From positions 1 to 27,302 of the forward strand of contig JAWQRN010000675.1 in the NCBI GenBank assembly GCA_033557685.1: a stretch of 27,302 bases of DNA, in the 5' to 3' direction. The stretch is from Sperchopsis tessellata (lineage: Eukaryota; Arthropoda; Insecta; Coleoptera; Hydrophilidae). The notes below the pieces were generated by a model. That model made no database searches. It worked only from the letters and a program-made list of their open reading frames with translations, and was not told the origin of the DNA. Shown one piece after another: positions 9,790 to 19,829 of this stretch (position 1 is the first letter of the stretch; each line of letters opens with the position of its first letter). The translations under genes and the position numbers were made by a program.

Positions 9790-10165
9790 TAACCTATACA
9801 CAAACCAATTTTACATATCTTGCAAATTTTTCTCATCATAGAATTACATTTTCACCGTTATACCTCCGATTCTTATTATGTGATTATATAGTGACTAAAT
9901 AATTAATATCATCAAAAACTCTACCAGATGGGAAATTTGTCGAATAACGCGGTCTCCCATCACCTTTTGATGATTGATCGTACTTGCTCACAAAACTCTG
10001 CACAATTTCACAACGAAATTGTAGTTGAGGCATATTGGTGAACTCATATTTCAAATATCTATTAGCCAAGACAAAATTGGATAATACAATTTTTTGTTTG
10101 TTATATGTATGCGATATTTTGCAACATTCCATTCCACGCATATATTTATTAATTATATCTACTTA
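9790..10165 (-). pseudogene. piggyBac transposase, C-terminal part
   Basis: This resumes, on the minus strand, the transposase interrupted by the LINE at 10173-11374. It starts with INKYMRGMECC, matching the YNxYMGGVDxxD block. The two Asp residues expected there (equivalents of D447 and D450 in the Trichoplusia protein) are replaced by Glu and Lys, so it is catalytically broken. Then follow the VLANRYLKYE helix, LQFRCEIVQSFVSKY (the FRRxIxxxLL segment), GDGRPR and VFDDINYLVT, matching the VRFDGxNHxV position. After a frame change comes KICKICKIGLCI, the Cys-rich C-terminal ring-like zinc motif of piggyBac transposases. The order of these blocks makes the assignment firm. Confidence 0.85.
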
Positions 10166-10172
10166 AGATATA

Positions 10173-11374
10173 CCCCATACGAACTGGGTAAATGGATGAA
10201 CGCTTTAATGATTCTTTTATTTAAAAAAGAAGATAAACAAAAACTATCTAACTACAGGACAATAAGTATTTTCTCGGTATTCTACAAATTGTTTATCAAG
10301 GTAATTACCGCACGGTTAACAAGCAAGCTAGACCTGTACCAACCACGAGAGCAGGCTGGATTCAGAAAAGGTTTTAGCACCCTGGTCCAGTGGAATCATG
10401 GTCAATCTTATACGCAGTATGCAATAGCCGAATAGACCACTCATACACAGTACTCATCCGGAACATATACAGTAATGAAAAGTTCCTGGTCCTGCTACAA
10501 AAGAAGACCAACACAATCTCTATAAAGAGAAGAATGTGACAGGGAAACGCTATCTCCCAAAAATTATTTACGGTCGCCAAAGGAAAACAAATAGACGGCA
10601 AAAACCTAAACCACCCCTGATTCGCTGATGATACTGTAATTCTCACCAAGAGTCGAGAAAACCTACACGAGATGCTAAACGAACTCAATAAAAAATCTAA
10701 AAATATTGAGTTAAAAAAAATGTGACGAAAATTAAATTCATGACCAATGCGATAAATGAAAATGTAAAAGATCTAATAGAACACAAGCAAAGAGTTGAGC
10801 GTGTTAATTGTTACATATATCTCAGCCAAAATATCAAAACAACGAAAGAAAATTAGAGTCCAGTAATACAACGAAGAATATCACTGGAGTGAGCAGCATA
10901 TGGAAAATTGTATATCATCTTCACAACGGGAATACCCAATACTTCAAATGTGTTCTTCCAGTATTGTCATATGGAACAGAAGCATGGGCACTTAACAGGC
11001 AAGTAATGCATAAAATGCAAATTACCCAGCGCGCGATGGAAAGGAGAATGCTGGGAATTTCACTACGTGATCGAAAAAACAAAGAATGGATTCGCCAGCA
11101 AATAAAGCTATTGGATATAGTAAATCGCATCTGTCAACTGAGATGATGCTGGGCCGGACATATAGCCACATTGGACGTTAACAGCTGGTCACACCGAATA
11201 GTGGAGTGGAGACCTCGTGAACACAAAAGGCGGCTGGGAAACCCCAGTCTAGATAGACCGACGATTAATTACGCCAAGCGGGACATGACTGGATAAGAAA
11301 ATCGGAAGAAAGAGAAAAGTGGAAGAGGGGAGGCTTAGATCTGACACTGGATGGCGTAGTTGATGATGATGATG
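10173..11374 (+). pseudogene. RTE-like LINE, 5'-truncated reverse transcriptase to 3' tail
   Basis: This is the 3' half of an RTE-type non-LTR retrotransposon, inserted into the piggyBac element. It opens with MILLFKKEDKQKLSNYRTIS, matching the LLFKKGD...NYRPIS reverse transcriptase motif. Then follow SVFYKLFIKVITARL and QPREQAGFRKGFST. After a large loss of the palm motif A region it continues with QGNAISQKLFT (motif B) and FADDTVILTKS (the YxDD catalytic box, Asp-Asp kept, near 10628). The thumb and C-terminus include CVLPVLSYGTEAWALNRQ, ITQRAMERRMLGISLRDR, then WAGHIAT and EWRPREHKRR. A stop at 11357-11359 is followed by TGATGATGATGATGA at 11361-11375, the usual RTE 3' tail. Frameshifts and stops disable it. 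The truncated 5' end is normal for LINE insertions. Confidence 0.88.
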
Positions 11375-11375
11375 A
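11361..11375 (+). repeat. (TGA)n 3' tail of the RTE element
   Basis: Five TGA units lie directly after the RTE stop region. RTE LINEs typically end in short TGATGA-type repeats rather than poly(A). Confidence 0.85.
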
Positions 11376-11382
11376 AGATATA

Positions 11383-12624
11383 TGCCCTCGTCCCTTTTAT
11401 ATATATATATATATATGTATTTTTTTTCAAGAGAATCTTTTTAAGGTGGAAATTGGATCGACACCATGGCAATTTTATGTGATAAAGACCAAATAATTAT
11501 ATACCCACTTAATAACCACACAACTTTTTTGCATTTTACATCTTCGTATGACCCTCTAATGTCTTTATGAGAAGATGGTAAAATGTTTCTTTTTTGGAAT
11601 TATATTATCTCGTATTGTTCTTGTAACATAGTATCCCCGATCTCTCATGAAGCGCAATAAATGTATGCTGGTGATTAACTTGTCGCAATTCAGAAAATTT
11701 GGTCACAATCCCTTCTCTTTGGGAATATCATCACTGGAAGTAATGGACCAGTGGCTTTTCCAAAATTTCCAAACATTTAATTTTCAGTTTTTCCCTTTCA
11801 TAGATGTCAAATTTACAAAATATCTGGATACAGCACTCAAATATGATACCTTATAACTAAATCAAACAGGTTTTTTTAAAGATAAATTGTTTTTTTTTCT
11901 GTACTTTCCAATGAATTTTATCATGCACTCGTCAAATGACGGTATAAAATTCGTGTGGTATTTTTTCTAAATCTTATTTATTATAGGCCTTAACTTCCAC
12001 ATTTTATCATGTAGGTTTGGTATAGTGTTATCTGCACAGTGGATAAATCGTAATATTTGTAATTATTTCTGCGCATATTGTTTTTCACCATATCAATTTC
12101 CATATCTGTATTTCAATAAAACCAATAACACGTTTTACCCATTGATAATCAATGCGGCTATATCAGCTTTTATTTCTTTTTATGTAATTGCAGGATTAGC
12201 ACAGATTAAAAATAGAATAGAAATTGTTACAAACTGAACAATTTCATCGTCGATAAACAATTCAAATATTTGTTGGCATGGTAGCAAGATTTTTACTTAG
12301 AAAGTTTGGAAAATTAATGACCATTGCTTCAAACAAACTTTTAACCCTAGTTTTGTTAAAAAACAGTTATTCCCAAGTGTTGGTTTCCTTCTTCGAAATA
12401 TATCTCACAGTATCAGCTTCTGCGAAAGCATGATTTTAAGTCAATTTAACAATTTTAAATTCATCTACGTCCCCAGAGACCTCATCGGTAAGAATCCTGG
12501 CGTCAGGTGGAGTAATTACTATTTCTTCTACTGGATTAATCACATCATTTTTATATTCAACATCTCCAAATACCATGACTTATACTTCTTTGACTGTCAA
12601 AGCATTTGCAAATTTAATCCCCAT
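11383..12624 (-). pseudogene. piggyBac transposase, N-terminal and catalytic part
   Basis: Read from 12624 leftwards, this is most of a piggyBac transposase. An N-terminal acidic region contains EEIVITPPDARILTDEVSGD, as in related transposases. Next come a KKETNTWE-like segment, KEIKADIAALIING and ILRFIHCADN (the LHFxDN position), then HDKMWKLRPIINKI (the DxxxKVRP position). The first catalytic Asp is in PSFDECMIKFIGKY (11933-11931; equivalent of D268). The second is in CDKLITSIHLL (11684-11682; equivalent of D346). GYYVTRTIRDNIIPKKKHF follows, as in the GTIRxNR block, and then CHGVDPISTLKRFS near 11450. Multiple stops and frame changes are present. The short plus-strand open frames here are antisense shadows. 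Confidence 0.88.
11398..11416. repeat. (TA)n microsatellite
   Basis: A run of alternating T and A of about 19 bases inside the piggyBac coding region, just beyond the RTE insertion. It reads as repeated Tyr-Ile codons on the minus strand and is probably a secondary expansion. Confidence 0.9.
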
Positions 12625-13000
12625 GTCGCTGAAAGTAAAAATTCAATAAAATATAATAGATGATACTGGAAGTAATCGATGCGCGGTGACATATGATAAT
12701 CTAGTAATTACTCATGTTACTTCATTCACTTATAGTTTCAACTATATGTAGTATTATATATCAGAAATAATCACATTTATGCATGAAAATTAAGAAATAA
12801 TACTTATTATGCATACTGGGCCATATAATATATTCTTGCTGATAAACAAAAAGACGAAACTGCACAAATGTCAAATTTGTGTAAACTGAAGTTAGATTAT
12901 ACAAATCAATATATTGATAACATAAAAATTTCAAATTCTAAATGATGAATCGACCATGCATTCCGCTGCCACATGAAAACTCTACGTTTTTAAGGGTTAA

Positions 13001-14150
13001 GTTAACCGCAATCTCGTAAATTTCTCATTAGATATTCCTCTTGTCACTTGCACATTTTTTTATAAAGTTATCTAGTTGTATTCAATTTGTATCCATGCTC
13101 ATGATCAATCCATCAATTATCTCGTTGTTTCTTTATTATCACATCTTGTGATCAGCTCCACCTCTTGGTCCTGGTTAGTCTTTCAATCCTTACAGGCATT
13201 GCTTTCAACCAATTGTATTTTATTTGATTTGAGACATATTTGCTTTTATAATTTTATTATCGAGAACTATGTAGTTTTCAATGTGATAAATGTAGATTCT
13301 CCAAATTCATGCAGATGTAATCAATATACTAGGTGTTTACTGCAAATAATTCCAAAGAGCTATAAATTACTTCATTCTTCAGTAGAGTGCAGTGAGGGTA
13401 GATAAGCATAGAGTAAACTTAATTGTGTTGACATATTTGTAAAATAATTTCAATAAACTGTCAAAACAAGTAAAAGCATGTAAATCTCTGAAGGAGAAAG
13501 TGGACTCCCTTTTAAGTAACCCTTATTTCGATTTAATAACAGCTATAAACGAGTTTCTTGAAATCGACGTGTAAAGTAATATTACGTGTATTTTATTACT
13601 GCCTGTTAAATAACGATATTTGATCAGTAGCCAGAGAAACACGAAGATCTTTATTATTTTTCCGATGCAGCAATAAGGTCTATCGAGCGATTATTTTATA
13701 TTTCTTTCACGATCATAAGCCACTCAGAACGGCCCTGGCAAAGTCTTATTTTTAATTGGAATTAACCCTTATTTCTTGTTTGAGCGAACTCTTGAGTCCC
13801 GGGAAAGTTTCTTGTATTGATTCAAGTAATCAAACTTTTTAACGAACTTGTCTAATTTCCGGACTGAAAAACGCTTAAATTTCTTATTTGAAAATCTCCT
13901 TTATTAGTAGGCTAATTTAAAAGTGTCCTTGTTATAATGTCTTGACATTGTCTTAGATAGGAGTTTCCATTGTATGCATTTATTTGTTGGATTAATCTTG
14001 TTGGTTATTCGTTTGCAAGGAAAATATTTTATAATCAAATAATCTCACTGTAGTTATTTCCAGTATTTTGCAAAATTAACATTCAAATATCCAAGCGCAT
14101 TTGCTTTTCAGTATATAAGGATTTCACCGATAAAAACTTGAAACAGCATA
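13001..14150. other. Spacer between piggyBac and an RTE fragment
   Basis: No gene recognised. A plus-strand open frame at 13076-13405 has no family signature and a biased, AT-driven composition. The 12-base string AACCCTTATTTC occurs twice (near 13520 and 13765), which may mark diverged repeats. Confidence 0.5.
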
Positions 14151-14400
14151 TTTTAATAATTATCGTTATCATCAACCAGTAACAATCCTTTGGTGTATGT
14201 AGGCCTCCTTGAGTTAATTCTGTTGGATAAGAACTAATGCTCTGTTTCGCCAAGATTAGGCGAGATTCAAACAAAAAGTCCATATGCCATCGATCCGTGG
14301 GTCTTCTACCAAATATATAGCGATCTCTAAGCAAGCACATATGTGGATCCAAGCTAATCATTCGGTCGGCGTAAATTCACATCCAACTCGCACTTAAGAT
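14150..14400 (-). pseudogene. RTE-like LINE, extreme 3' end
   Basis: The minus strand reads FGRRPTDRWHMDF, matching the GRPxTRWxDD block near the C-terminus of RTE polyproteins. After a frame change it reads KEAYIHQRIVTG and a stop, matching the family's (G)EAYVQQWTVTG ending. It is followed by TTGATGATAACGATAAT, a degraded TGATGA-type 3' tail at about 14155-14180. Only some 80 codons remain, so it is a heavily 5'-truncated copy. It is similar in kind to the elements at 1335-1855 and 10173-11374 and opposite in strand to the latter. Confidence 0.65.
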
Positions 14401-14792
14401 GCATTATAAGTACTTGTAGATGACATTGGGAAATTTTATTATGCTTTTGATTAAATTGCACCGTTAGTAATATTTAGAAATGTTCAAAGTATATATCTAT
14501 CTAGACTTTTTTGTATAAAATACATGTTTTGCGTAGTACAGCTCAAGTCCACATTTCACAAACATATCTTAATATTAACAGGATTTACTTGCTAACAATT
14601 TTCTTTGTGGGAGACTGCGGTAGTAAAATCATTGAGTATGAAGTAATAACTATGTATTTAGCAAATTTTAGGGAGTTGCTGTAAGATCTTATGTAAGACG
14701 AAGTATTTTTATGTTACTACCAAAGAAGATATTGAATCAGCTGCGAGATTTATAAGGATTTGAGAGCGATTATTTATTGACAAGATAAGTGA
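14400..14792. other. Spacer with a short open segment
   Basis: No gene recognised. At about 14660-14762 one plus-strand frame is open and reads KYFYVTTKEDIESAARFIRI before a stop. It has ordinary amino acid composition and may belong with the unassigned frame that follows. Confidence 0.35.
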
Positions 14793-15200
14793 AATAAGCT
14801 TGAATTTGTTTTGAATATCCGTAAAATGCATTATTATTTTGAATATCTGATGCCACGAAACGTAGTTTCAGTTGACGGTTTGGAAGGCAAAGGAGCGTAT
14901 TTACATATTGTAATACCTGACATAAAGGCAAATGTGTCACGAAGATTAACAATCATTAAAGTAGGGTACTTTATAAACTCTTTCGACTTCTACAGAAAAT
15001 ATGTGTCTTTGAGACAGGAAATTATTTCACATCGTAGATTCTTTTATAATTATAAGGAAGAAAAATGTACAATCCAATCAGTTGAAATCTACAACGTATC
15101 TAAAGAATCTCAGGAAATTGCTCTTTTCTTGAACCTATCAGAAGCGCAGTCATATATGTCCGAGACGCTCTTTTGCCAGTGGCTGATATTACAACAATAA
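14793..15200 (+). CDS. Unassigned open frame of about 135 codons
   Basis: The frame is open from 14793 (after a stop at 14790-14792) to a stop at 15198-15200. The first ATG is at 14826, giving 124 codons. It contains MPRNVVSVDGLEGKGAYLHI and later YNYKEEKCTIQSVEIYNVS. I see no signal peptide, membrane segment or family motif and do not recognise it. Length and mixed composition stand out against the AT-rich background, where frames this long are uncommon. It could be an exon of a host gene, a fragment of an unrecognised transposon, or chance. A neighbouring frame at 15173-15361 overlaps its end and is also unrecognised. Confidence 0.3.
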   Translation, partial: NKLEFVLNIRKMHYYFEYLMPRNVVSVDGLEGKGAYLHIVIPDIKANVSRRLTIIKVGYFINSFDFYRKYVSLRQEIISHRRFFYNYKEEKCTIQSVEIYNVSKESQEIALFLNLSEAQSYMSETLFCQWLILQQ

Positions 15201-15555
15201 AACCTCACGGTTGTTGGAAATTGGCCATTTTAGCAGAGGTTAAACAAAAGATTTACCAACATGAATGGTACAGCCATGAAGGAACAAGGTCGGATAGAAG
15301 AAATGAGAGATTGATTATTCTTCGGCCTCGACGTCTGCTTATGATTTCGTTGAGATGCTAGGTAAAGATATGCAAATAGGAGACTTCTATAACATCGAAT
15401 AACCTGAATGATACGCGGTCTAATAAAGTAAACGATTTCTTTCAACTTTAATATTAATGAAAACCTAAATTTGTGAGTGTGTTTAATTGTTAGAGAAAAA
15501 TAATAAGTAAGTGTTAGTAACAGGTTTTTCATTTGGTACGCCTGAACTTTGACAG
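15200..15555. other. Spacer upstream of the DUF4817-type transposon
   Basis: No supported gene. The minus-strand open frame at 15230-15616 overlaps, at its start, the conserved 5' leader of the downstream transposon, so it is not credible as a gene. Confidence 0.5.
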
Positions 15556-15631
15556 TTGATTGTCGTTTTGTTTGAGTTGACACCGCTGTCATTCTGCATC
15601 GTTTGGATTCTGGCATAGCTGCCAGTTAATC
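15556..15631 (+). promoter_or_regulatory. 5' leader of the DUF4817-type transposon
   Basis: The stretch immediately before the ATG (including TGATTGTCGTTTTGTTTGAG and GCCAGTTAATCATGG) resembles, from memory, the leader found before the start codon of related insect copies. Its promoter role is inferred only. Confidence 0.35.
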
Positions 15632-16391
15632 ATGGAAAAGTATACAATTCAACAACGCGTAGAAATTGTCCTTTGTCTTCGCCAAACGTTTCGCGAGCTA
15701 CGTGAATTTGAGAAAACCGGTTCACTTGCTGATCGAGCAGTACCTGTGCGTCGCATGAACATTCGCTCGAAATAGGATATTACTGCAGTTGCAGAAAGTG
15801 TGCATGAGAACCGAAACCTTTCAGTTTTTCGTTGTTCACAAGAGGTTGGCCTTTCCGCGACATCAATTTGGCGAATTTTGTGGAAAGACTTGGGCCTTCC
15901 TCTATACAAGACTCAATTGACTCAAGAACTAAATACAGAAGACCATGATGCTCGTAGGATGTTCGCTGACTGGATCCTAGAACAGTTGGAAACGGATCCC
16001 AATTTATGCGAAAAAATCATCATCAGCGACGCAGCACATTTTTGGCTTAATGGCTTCGTAAACAAACAAAATTGCCGGATCTGTGACGATGCCTATCCAA
16101 AGCAGTTCCAGGAACTTCCTTTTAATCCAGGAAATTCACTGTTTGTTGTGGATTTTTGTTGGGAGGCGTCATCGGGGCGTACTTCTTCCGAGACGCGAGA
16201 GGAAAGACGGTGGCTATCAGAGATGATAACCAATTTTAGACTTTTTTCTTTGGGGCTACGTTAAATCTTTGTTCTATGCCAATAAGCCAGCAACACTTAT
16301 CGACCTGAAAAACAACATCATTCGAACCATTTCTGAAATTCAGCCCGATTTATGCCAAAAAGTCATCGCATTTGTATGTTTTTATTTTTAA
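15632..16391 (+). pseudogene. Tc1/mariner-superfamily transposase with DUF4817-like N-terminus, internally deleted
   Basis: The start MEKYTIQQRVEIV is the N-terminal helix-turn-helix of this common insect transposase group. A deletion removes the region between RQTFRELR and EFEKTGSLADR. A stop (TAG 15773-15775) follows. From 15776 the frame stays open to 16264: ENRNLSVFRCSQEVGLS, then WRILWKDLGLPLYK and QLTQEL. The first catalytic block is ISDAAHFWLNGFVNKQNC, with Asp kept and the usual Glu changed to Ala. One frame change moves the reading into FLLGGVIGAYFFRD and back to EMITNF. There a second deletion removes the whole QQDGATCH block with the second Asp. Sequence resumes in another frame at LDFFLWGYVKSLFYANKPAT (third Asp at 16239-16241) and ends at a stop at 16389-16391. 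It cannot be active. Confidence 0.9.
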
Positions 16392-16399
16392 AACATAAT

Positions 16400-17580
16400 G
16401 GCATTTAATGTTCTTCATTTCGAAATAAATATTTCCGTTGCACCTTACATAGAATTCTTTGTATTCTATTTTAAACATCAGGCGTTCTTATTGGAAGACG
16501 TGTTATAGAAAGGTTTTAATTTTTAAGTCGCTAGAGGTAAAAATCTTATATCATAACTTTTACAGTAAATGGCGTACTTGCATCAGTAATTTTCTGGATA
16601 ATAAATCACTAATTTATTTCGATCAATACACTCGCTGATTTATTTTCATTATATCTCGTATCATAATCCATCTGGTTTTACAATATGACGCACAATAAAA
16701 CATTGTAAGACCAGTTCCTTATTGAATTATAGTTAAAGTTTTAGTAGCTATGATCACTATTGCAAATTGAACATACGTATTTATAAGATAAGTTTCTCTA
16801 CCGGTTTTATTTACGGGATGTGTATAAACTTTATCAATATTTCGCAACTTTACAGCTTACTTCAACAGTATATATGCTGGCAATTAATAATGTCACTTTC
16901 AAAATTGTACATAAATTATGACTTTGAACAAAAAGCAATTAAAGGATAGCTATGAAGGAGATAAACTTGTTTAATTGTTATTTGGCAAAACTTTATATCT
17001 TGTCAAAATATTCAACCCATTAGAAACTATATATTTGGGTCTACAACAATGACAGGTTATTACAAATATTGATAACAAATATATTACCATGTGAAGGTGC
17101 AGAACTTTCCTCTTATATGAACAGCAGTCATAATATTTTGTTTCTCTATCAGTTGTTTACTTAAAATAAAAGTATTATTTTCATATCGGTAAACTAAAAT
17201 GTTCGATTAAAAGGATTGTAATCTTACACAATTAAATTTTGAAAATAAGAGAACTAACCAAAATATTGTGAAATCATAAAGTATTTAAGGTTTTATGAAC
17301 CAGAATTGAGCTACGAATGTTATTAAAAATTATTTTTTTTTGTCTAAGGAATATTATTTGTACATACCGTTAGAACAATCTGAATCATAAATGAAGTGTT
17401 CCTTTAACACCAAGAATAGCTTTATTGTCATAGCATTTTAAAGTACCAATATTCTACGGAAATTTGTCATTAAATTTAAACAGTTATTATTATTAAAATT
17501 AGTAGAGTTTTAAACTAAATATGCGATTTTTTATTGTTAGGGATATTGTGATAATTTAATTTTACAGGAAAACTACAAAA
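16400..17580. other. AT-rich spacer, nothing recognised
   Basis: AT-rich DNA with no transposon motif, RNA gene or repeat that I could support on either strand. Confidence 0.55.
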
Positions 17581-17584
17581 ATTA

Positions 17585-17825
17585 TAAATATTTTTGAGAT
17601 AAGGGACCGGGAATCCCACCTTGCTGAACACTTGCTTTCAAGCCCTTAAAAACTATTTAGTGAAGAATGCCCGTCTTGAAGTGAACCTATGATTCACTGT
17701 ATCAAAATTCCGACTCATATCATAATGTATTGTACTGTTCTGTGTATATTTCCTCTCCATAAAATTATTTTATGAAACTGAAAGTAACCCACAGCATAAT
17801 ACGTTAGATTGTCTTACAGGGAAAT
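17585..17825 (-). pseudogene. CR1/Jockey-like reverse transcriptase palm fragment
   Basis: The minus strand reads DMSRNFDTVNHRF, a clear match to reverse transcriptase motif A (DLSKAFDTVDH), with its catalytic Asp codon at 17721-17719. It is preceded by a FHK/FIK-type helix in another frame. About 100 bases later, in a shifted frame, comes VQQGGIPGPLSQKYL, matching motif B (GVPQGSxLGPLLFxIYI). The distance between the two motifs is shorter than in intact elements, so an internal deletion is likely. The following YADD box was not found. This is a short, dead palm-domain remnant, and the clade is a best guess from the GVPQG motif. Confidence 0.7.
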
Positions 17826-19673
17826 ATGTAAATGTAAGAATGAGTGTTGTAGAAAAAAATACTCACTAGTTTGACTACTTAGTATACGGTAATGAGCTGC
17901 AATCAAACAAAACGGTTACTTTTGCAAAAAGTACCTATAAACTTACTTCTAAAATATTAATGGTATTTCCGGGTGAAAACTTAAGTTCTGGAAAGTTATT
18001 TAGATAAAAACCTTGGAAGTTTATTTAATTTATTATTATTCAAAATACATTCAAAAGCTGGTGGCTAGTTATATGCTTTAAAACTAAACGCCAGTTCAAT
18101 TTGCAGTGAAAGAAACGAAATGTATTAATTTACTAAAGACTGAAGATAGACACAAATGTATAATATTTTATCTGGAAACAATTCGAGGGTATTTTTAATA
18201 CTTGTAGACCATCTGGCTTCAATTTAAAAGTAACTTATGGGGAAGAGTACAGTAGGAAAATGGACAAATTACTCGATACGATCGTTTGGCGTAATGATGA
18301 TCAAAAGTCTTAACTAATTTAATATCTATACTATGAAGCAGTGAATCTGTAATCCATAAAAGTATGGAGGTTTGATAATGACAGCTTGTAAAAAGTACTT
18401 TTGTATATTTCATTAGACAAAAAGCTTTCTGGATTGAGTTGGAAATTTCTATTTTAAAAGTTACCAGTTCAAATTATTTTCAGTGCTATAATGTATTTCA
18501 AACGATAGGAAACAAGAAATGGATGGTATGGAATATAATCAACTGGAATTTTAATGTAACTAAGTTTTACCGTTGTTCAGTTCAATAGTTTTCCTCGAAG
18601 ATTTAACCATTCAGGATTTAATCAGCTCATAACCCGTTCACACAAACACAGTAATTAAATTCATATTTAAAAAAAGAATTAACGTAAAACTTCAAAAGAA
18701 ATTCCCATTTAAGTACAGACTAGCAAATAAAAGAGTTTTTTAACCATAATGACAGCATATTTCTGGTGACGCTAACTTAGCTAACATCTGACAAACCTCC
18801 ACTTCAGACTAGTCCTCCAAATCTCAGCTTCAGTGTACTTCAATTTAGCCGCGGGAAATACCTTCCATGTTTTATGAATTGTCAAGGACAATATTATTAC
18901 TTTCTGACTCAGCTATTCTGTGATTTGAATAGTCCTCTAACAATTAACGCATTGTGACAGAAACAATTATTTAATTTATTTACATATTATTACAAATACT
19001 AATTGGAATAATTTTGTGAGGTGTCGAATCTTCGTCATTATATTCGCTATTTTAGATTAATATACATATATACATCGGGACGCGTTGTTAGTTATTCGAG
19101 TGGCGCCTTAGATTAGAAACTATATATAACCAACACAGATAGATAATAGTTTAGAGAACGCATACTATCCATGGAATATTCGAGCGTGAAAATCAGTATG
19201 GAGCTTTAATTGATAAAAAATTATGTTGAAATTTAAACTAATATTTATAAGTGGTGTAGTGAACTTGAAGACTTGTAGTTATACTTTAAGCTCGAATAAA
19301 TTTACACTATTTGCTTAACTGTATTATTTTTTATTCATAATAACTTAACTTTTTATTCTTTCTGCAAATTTACTTTCTTAAAGGGTAGTATTAATACCTC
19401 ATATTACATGTATTTATTTATATACTGTCGCTCCTGTAATCATTTCCTTGTGTACTATATTTAATGTATATAATTTACTTTGGACTATACACAAGTTATT
19501 TTACAATGTTTCTTACTGATTTTTTTTTTAATTATTAATTTTATTTGATTTATATTTATATCTTAATTTATGTTTATATATTCAATATATAAGTTTTAAT
19601 ATTGATTTGTTGATATTAATTATTCATTTATGTGTTTTCTTTTATTTATTTATTGCTTATTTGGTTAACCTTT

Positions 19674-19753
19674 CACTTAGTTTCAAATGTAATAGACTTC
19701 CGTGGTTAATCTTATGAATCGTTTAGAGCGTTTACGCGGTTTCCACCTGGACA
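19674..19753. repeat. Two-block repeat, copy 2, with block B inverted
   Basis: Block A (19674-19721, containing TAGACTTCC and CTTATGAATCG) matches 8125-8173. The adjoining 19725-19753, read on the minus strand, is TGTCCAGGTGGAAACCGCG and onward, matching 8176-8204. Thus the second block is flipped relative to copy 1. It is non-coding. Confidence 0.6.
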
Positions 19754-19815
19754 CGTTACACTTAATTTTGTCTCATTAATAGTAATAATTTTGATTTGGT
19801 TGGTTTTCCCCTAGT

Positions 19816-19829
19816 TATATATATATATT
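19816..19829. repeat. Short (TA)n run
   Basis: About 14 bases of alternating T and A. Confidence 0.85.

Larger units (their letters stand above)
10165..11382. repeat. Direct repeat AAGATATA flanking the RTE insertion
   Basis: AAGATATA occurs at 10165-10172 and again at 11375-11382, directly bordering the RTE LINE. This is the expected form of a target-site duplication. At the 3' side it overlaps the end of the TGATGATGATGATGA tail by one base, so true length may be 7 or 8. Confidence 0.65.
9597..12996 (-). mobile_element. piggyBac-like transposon, nearly complete, split by an RTE LINE
   Basis: The candidate left end is TTAA followed by CCCTAATTAACC (TTAA at 9593-9596). The candidate right end is AGGG followed by TTAA (12997-13000), which on the minus strand reads TTAACCCTTAAAAACG. 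piggyBac elements insert at TTAA and usually begin CCC or CCY. The terminal repeats agree well only for CCCT and loosely afterwards. Removing the inserted LINE (10173-11374) and one 8-bp repeat leaves about 2190 bp, a normal length for an autonomous piggyBac. The coding region lies between, with a 5' leader of about 370 bases and a 3' tail of about 190. The boundaries are inferred; the identity of the coding region is much firmer. Confidence 0.65.

Noticed and set aside
11647..12663. Three plus-strand open frames (11647, 12025, 12430)
   Set aside because: All are antisense to recognisable piggyBac transposase blocks.
13076..13405. 109-codon plus-strand open frame
   Set aside because: No family signature, composition typical of AT-rich noise, and no splice or promoter support.
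15230..15616. 128-codon minus-strand open frame
   Set aside because: Its start is antisense to the conserved leader of the transposon at 15632, the rest is AT-driven, and no family motif is present.
19095..19115. GAGTGGCGCC as a possible retroviral-type primer binding site
   Set aside because: No long terminal repeats or gag/pol motifs flank it.
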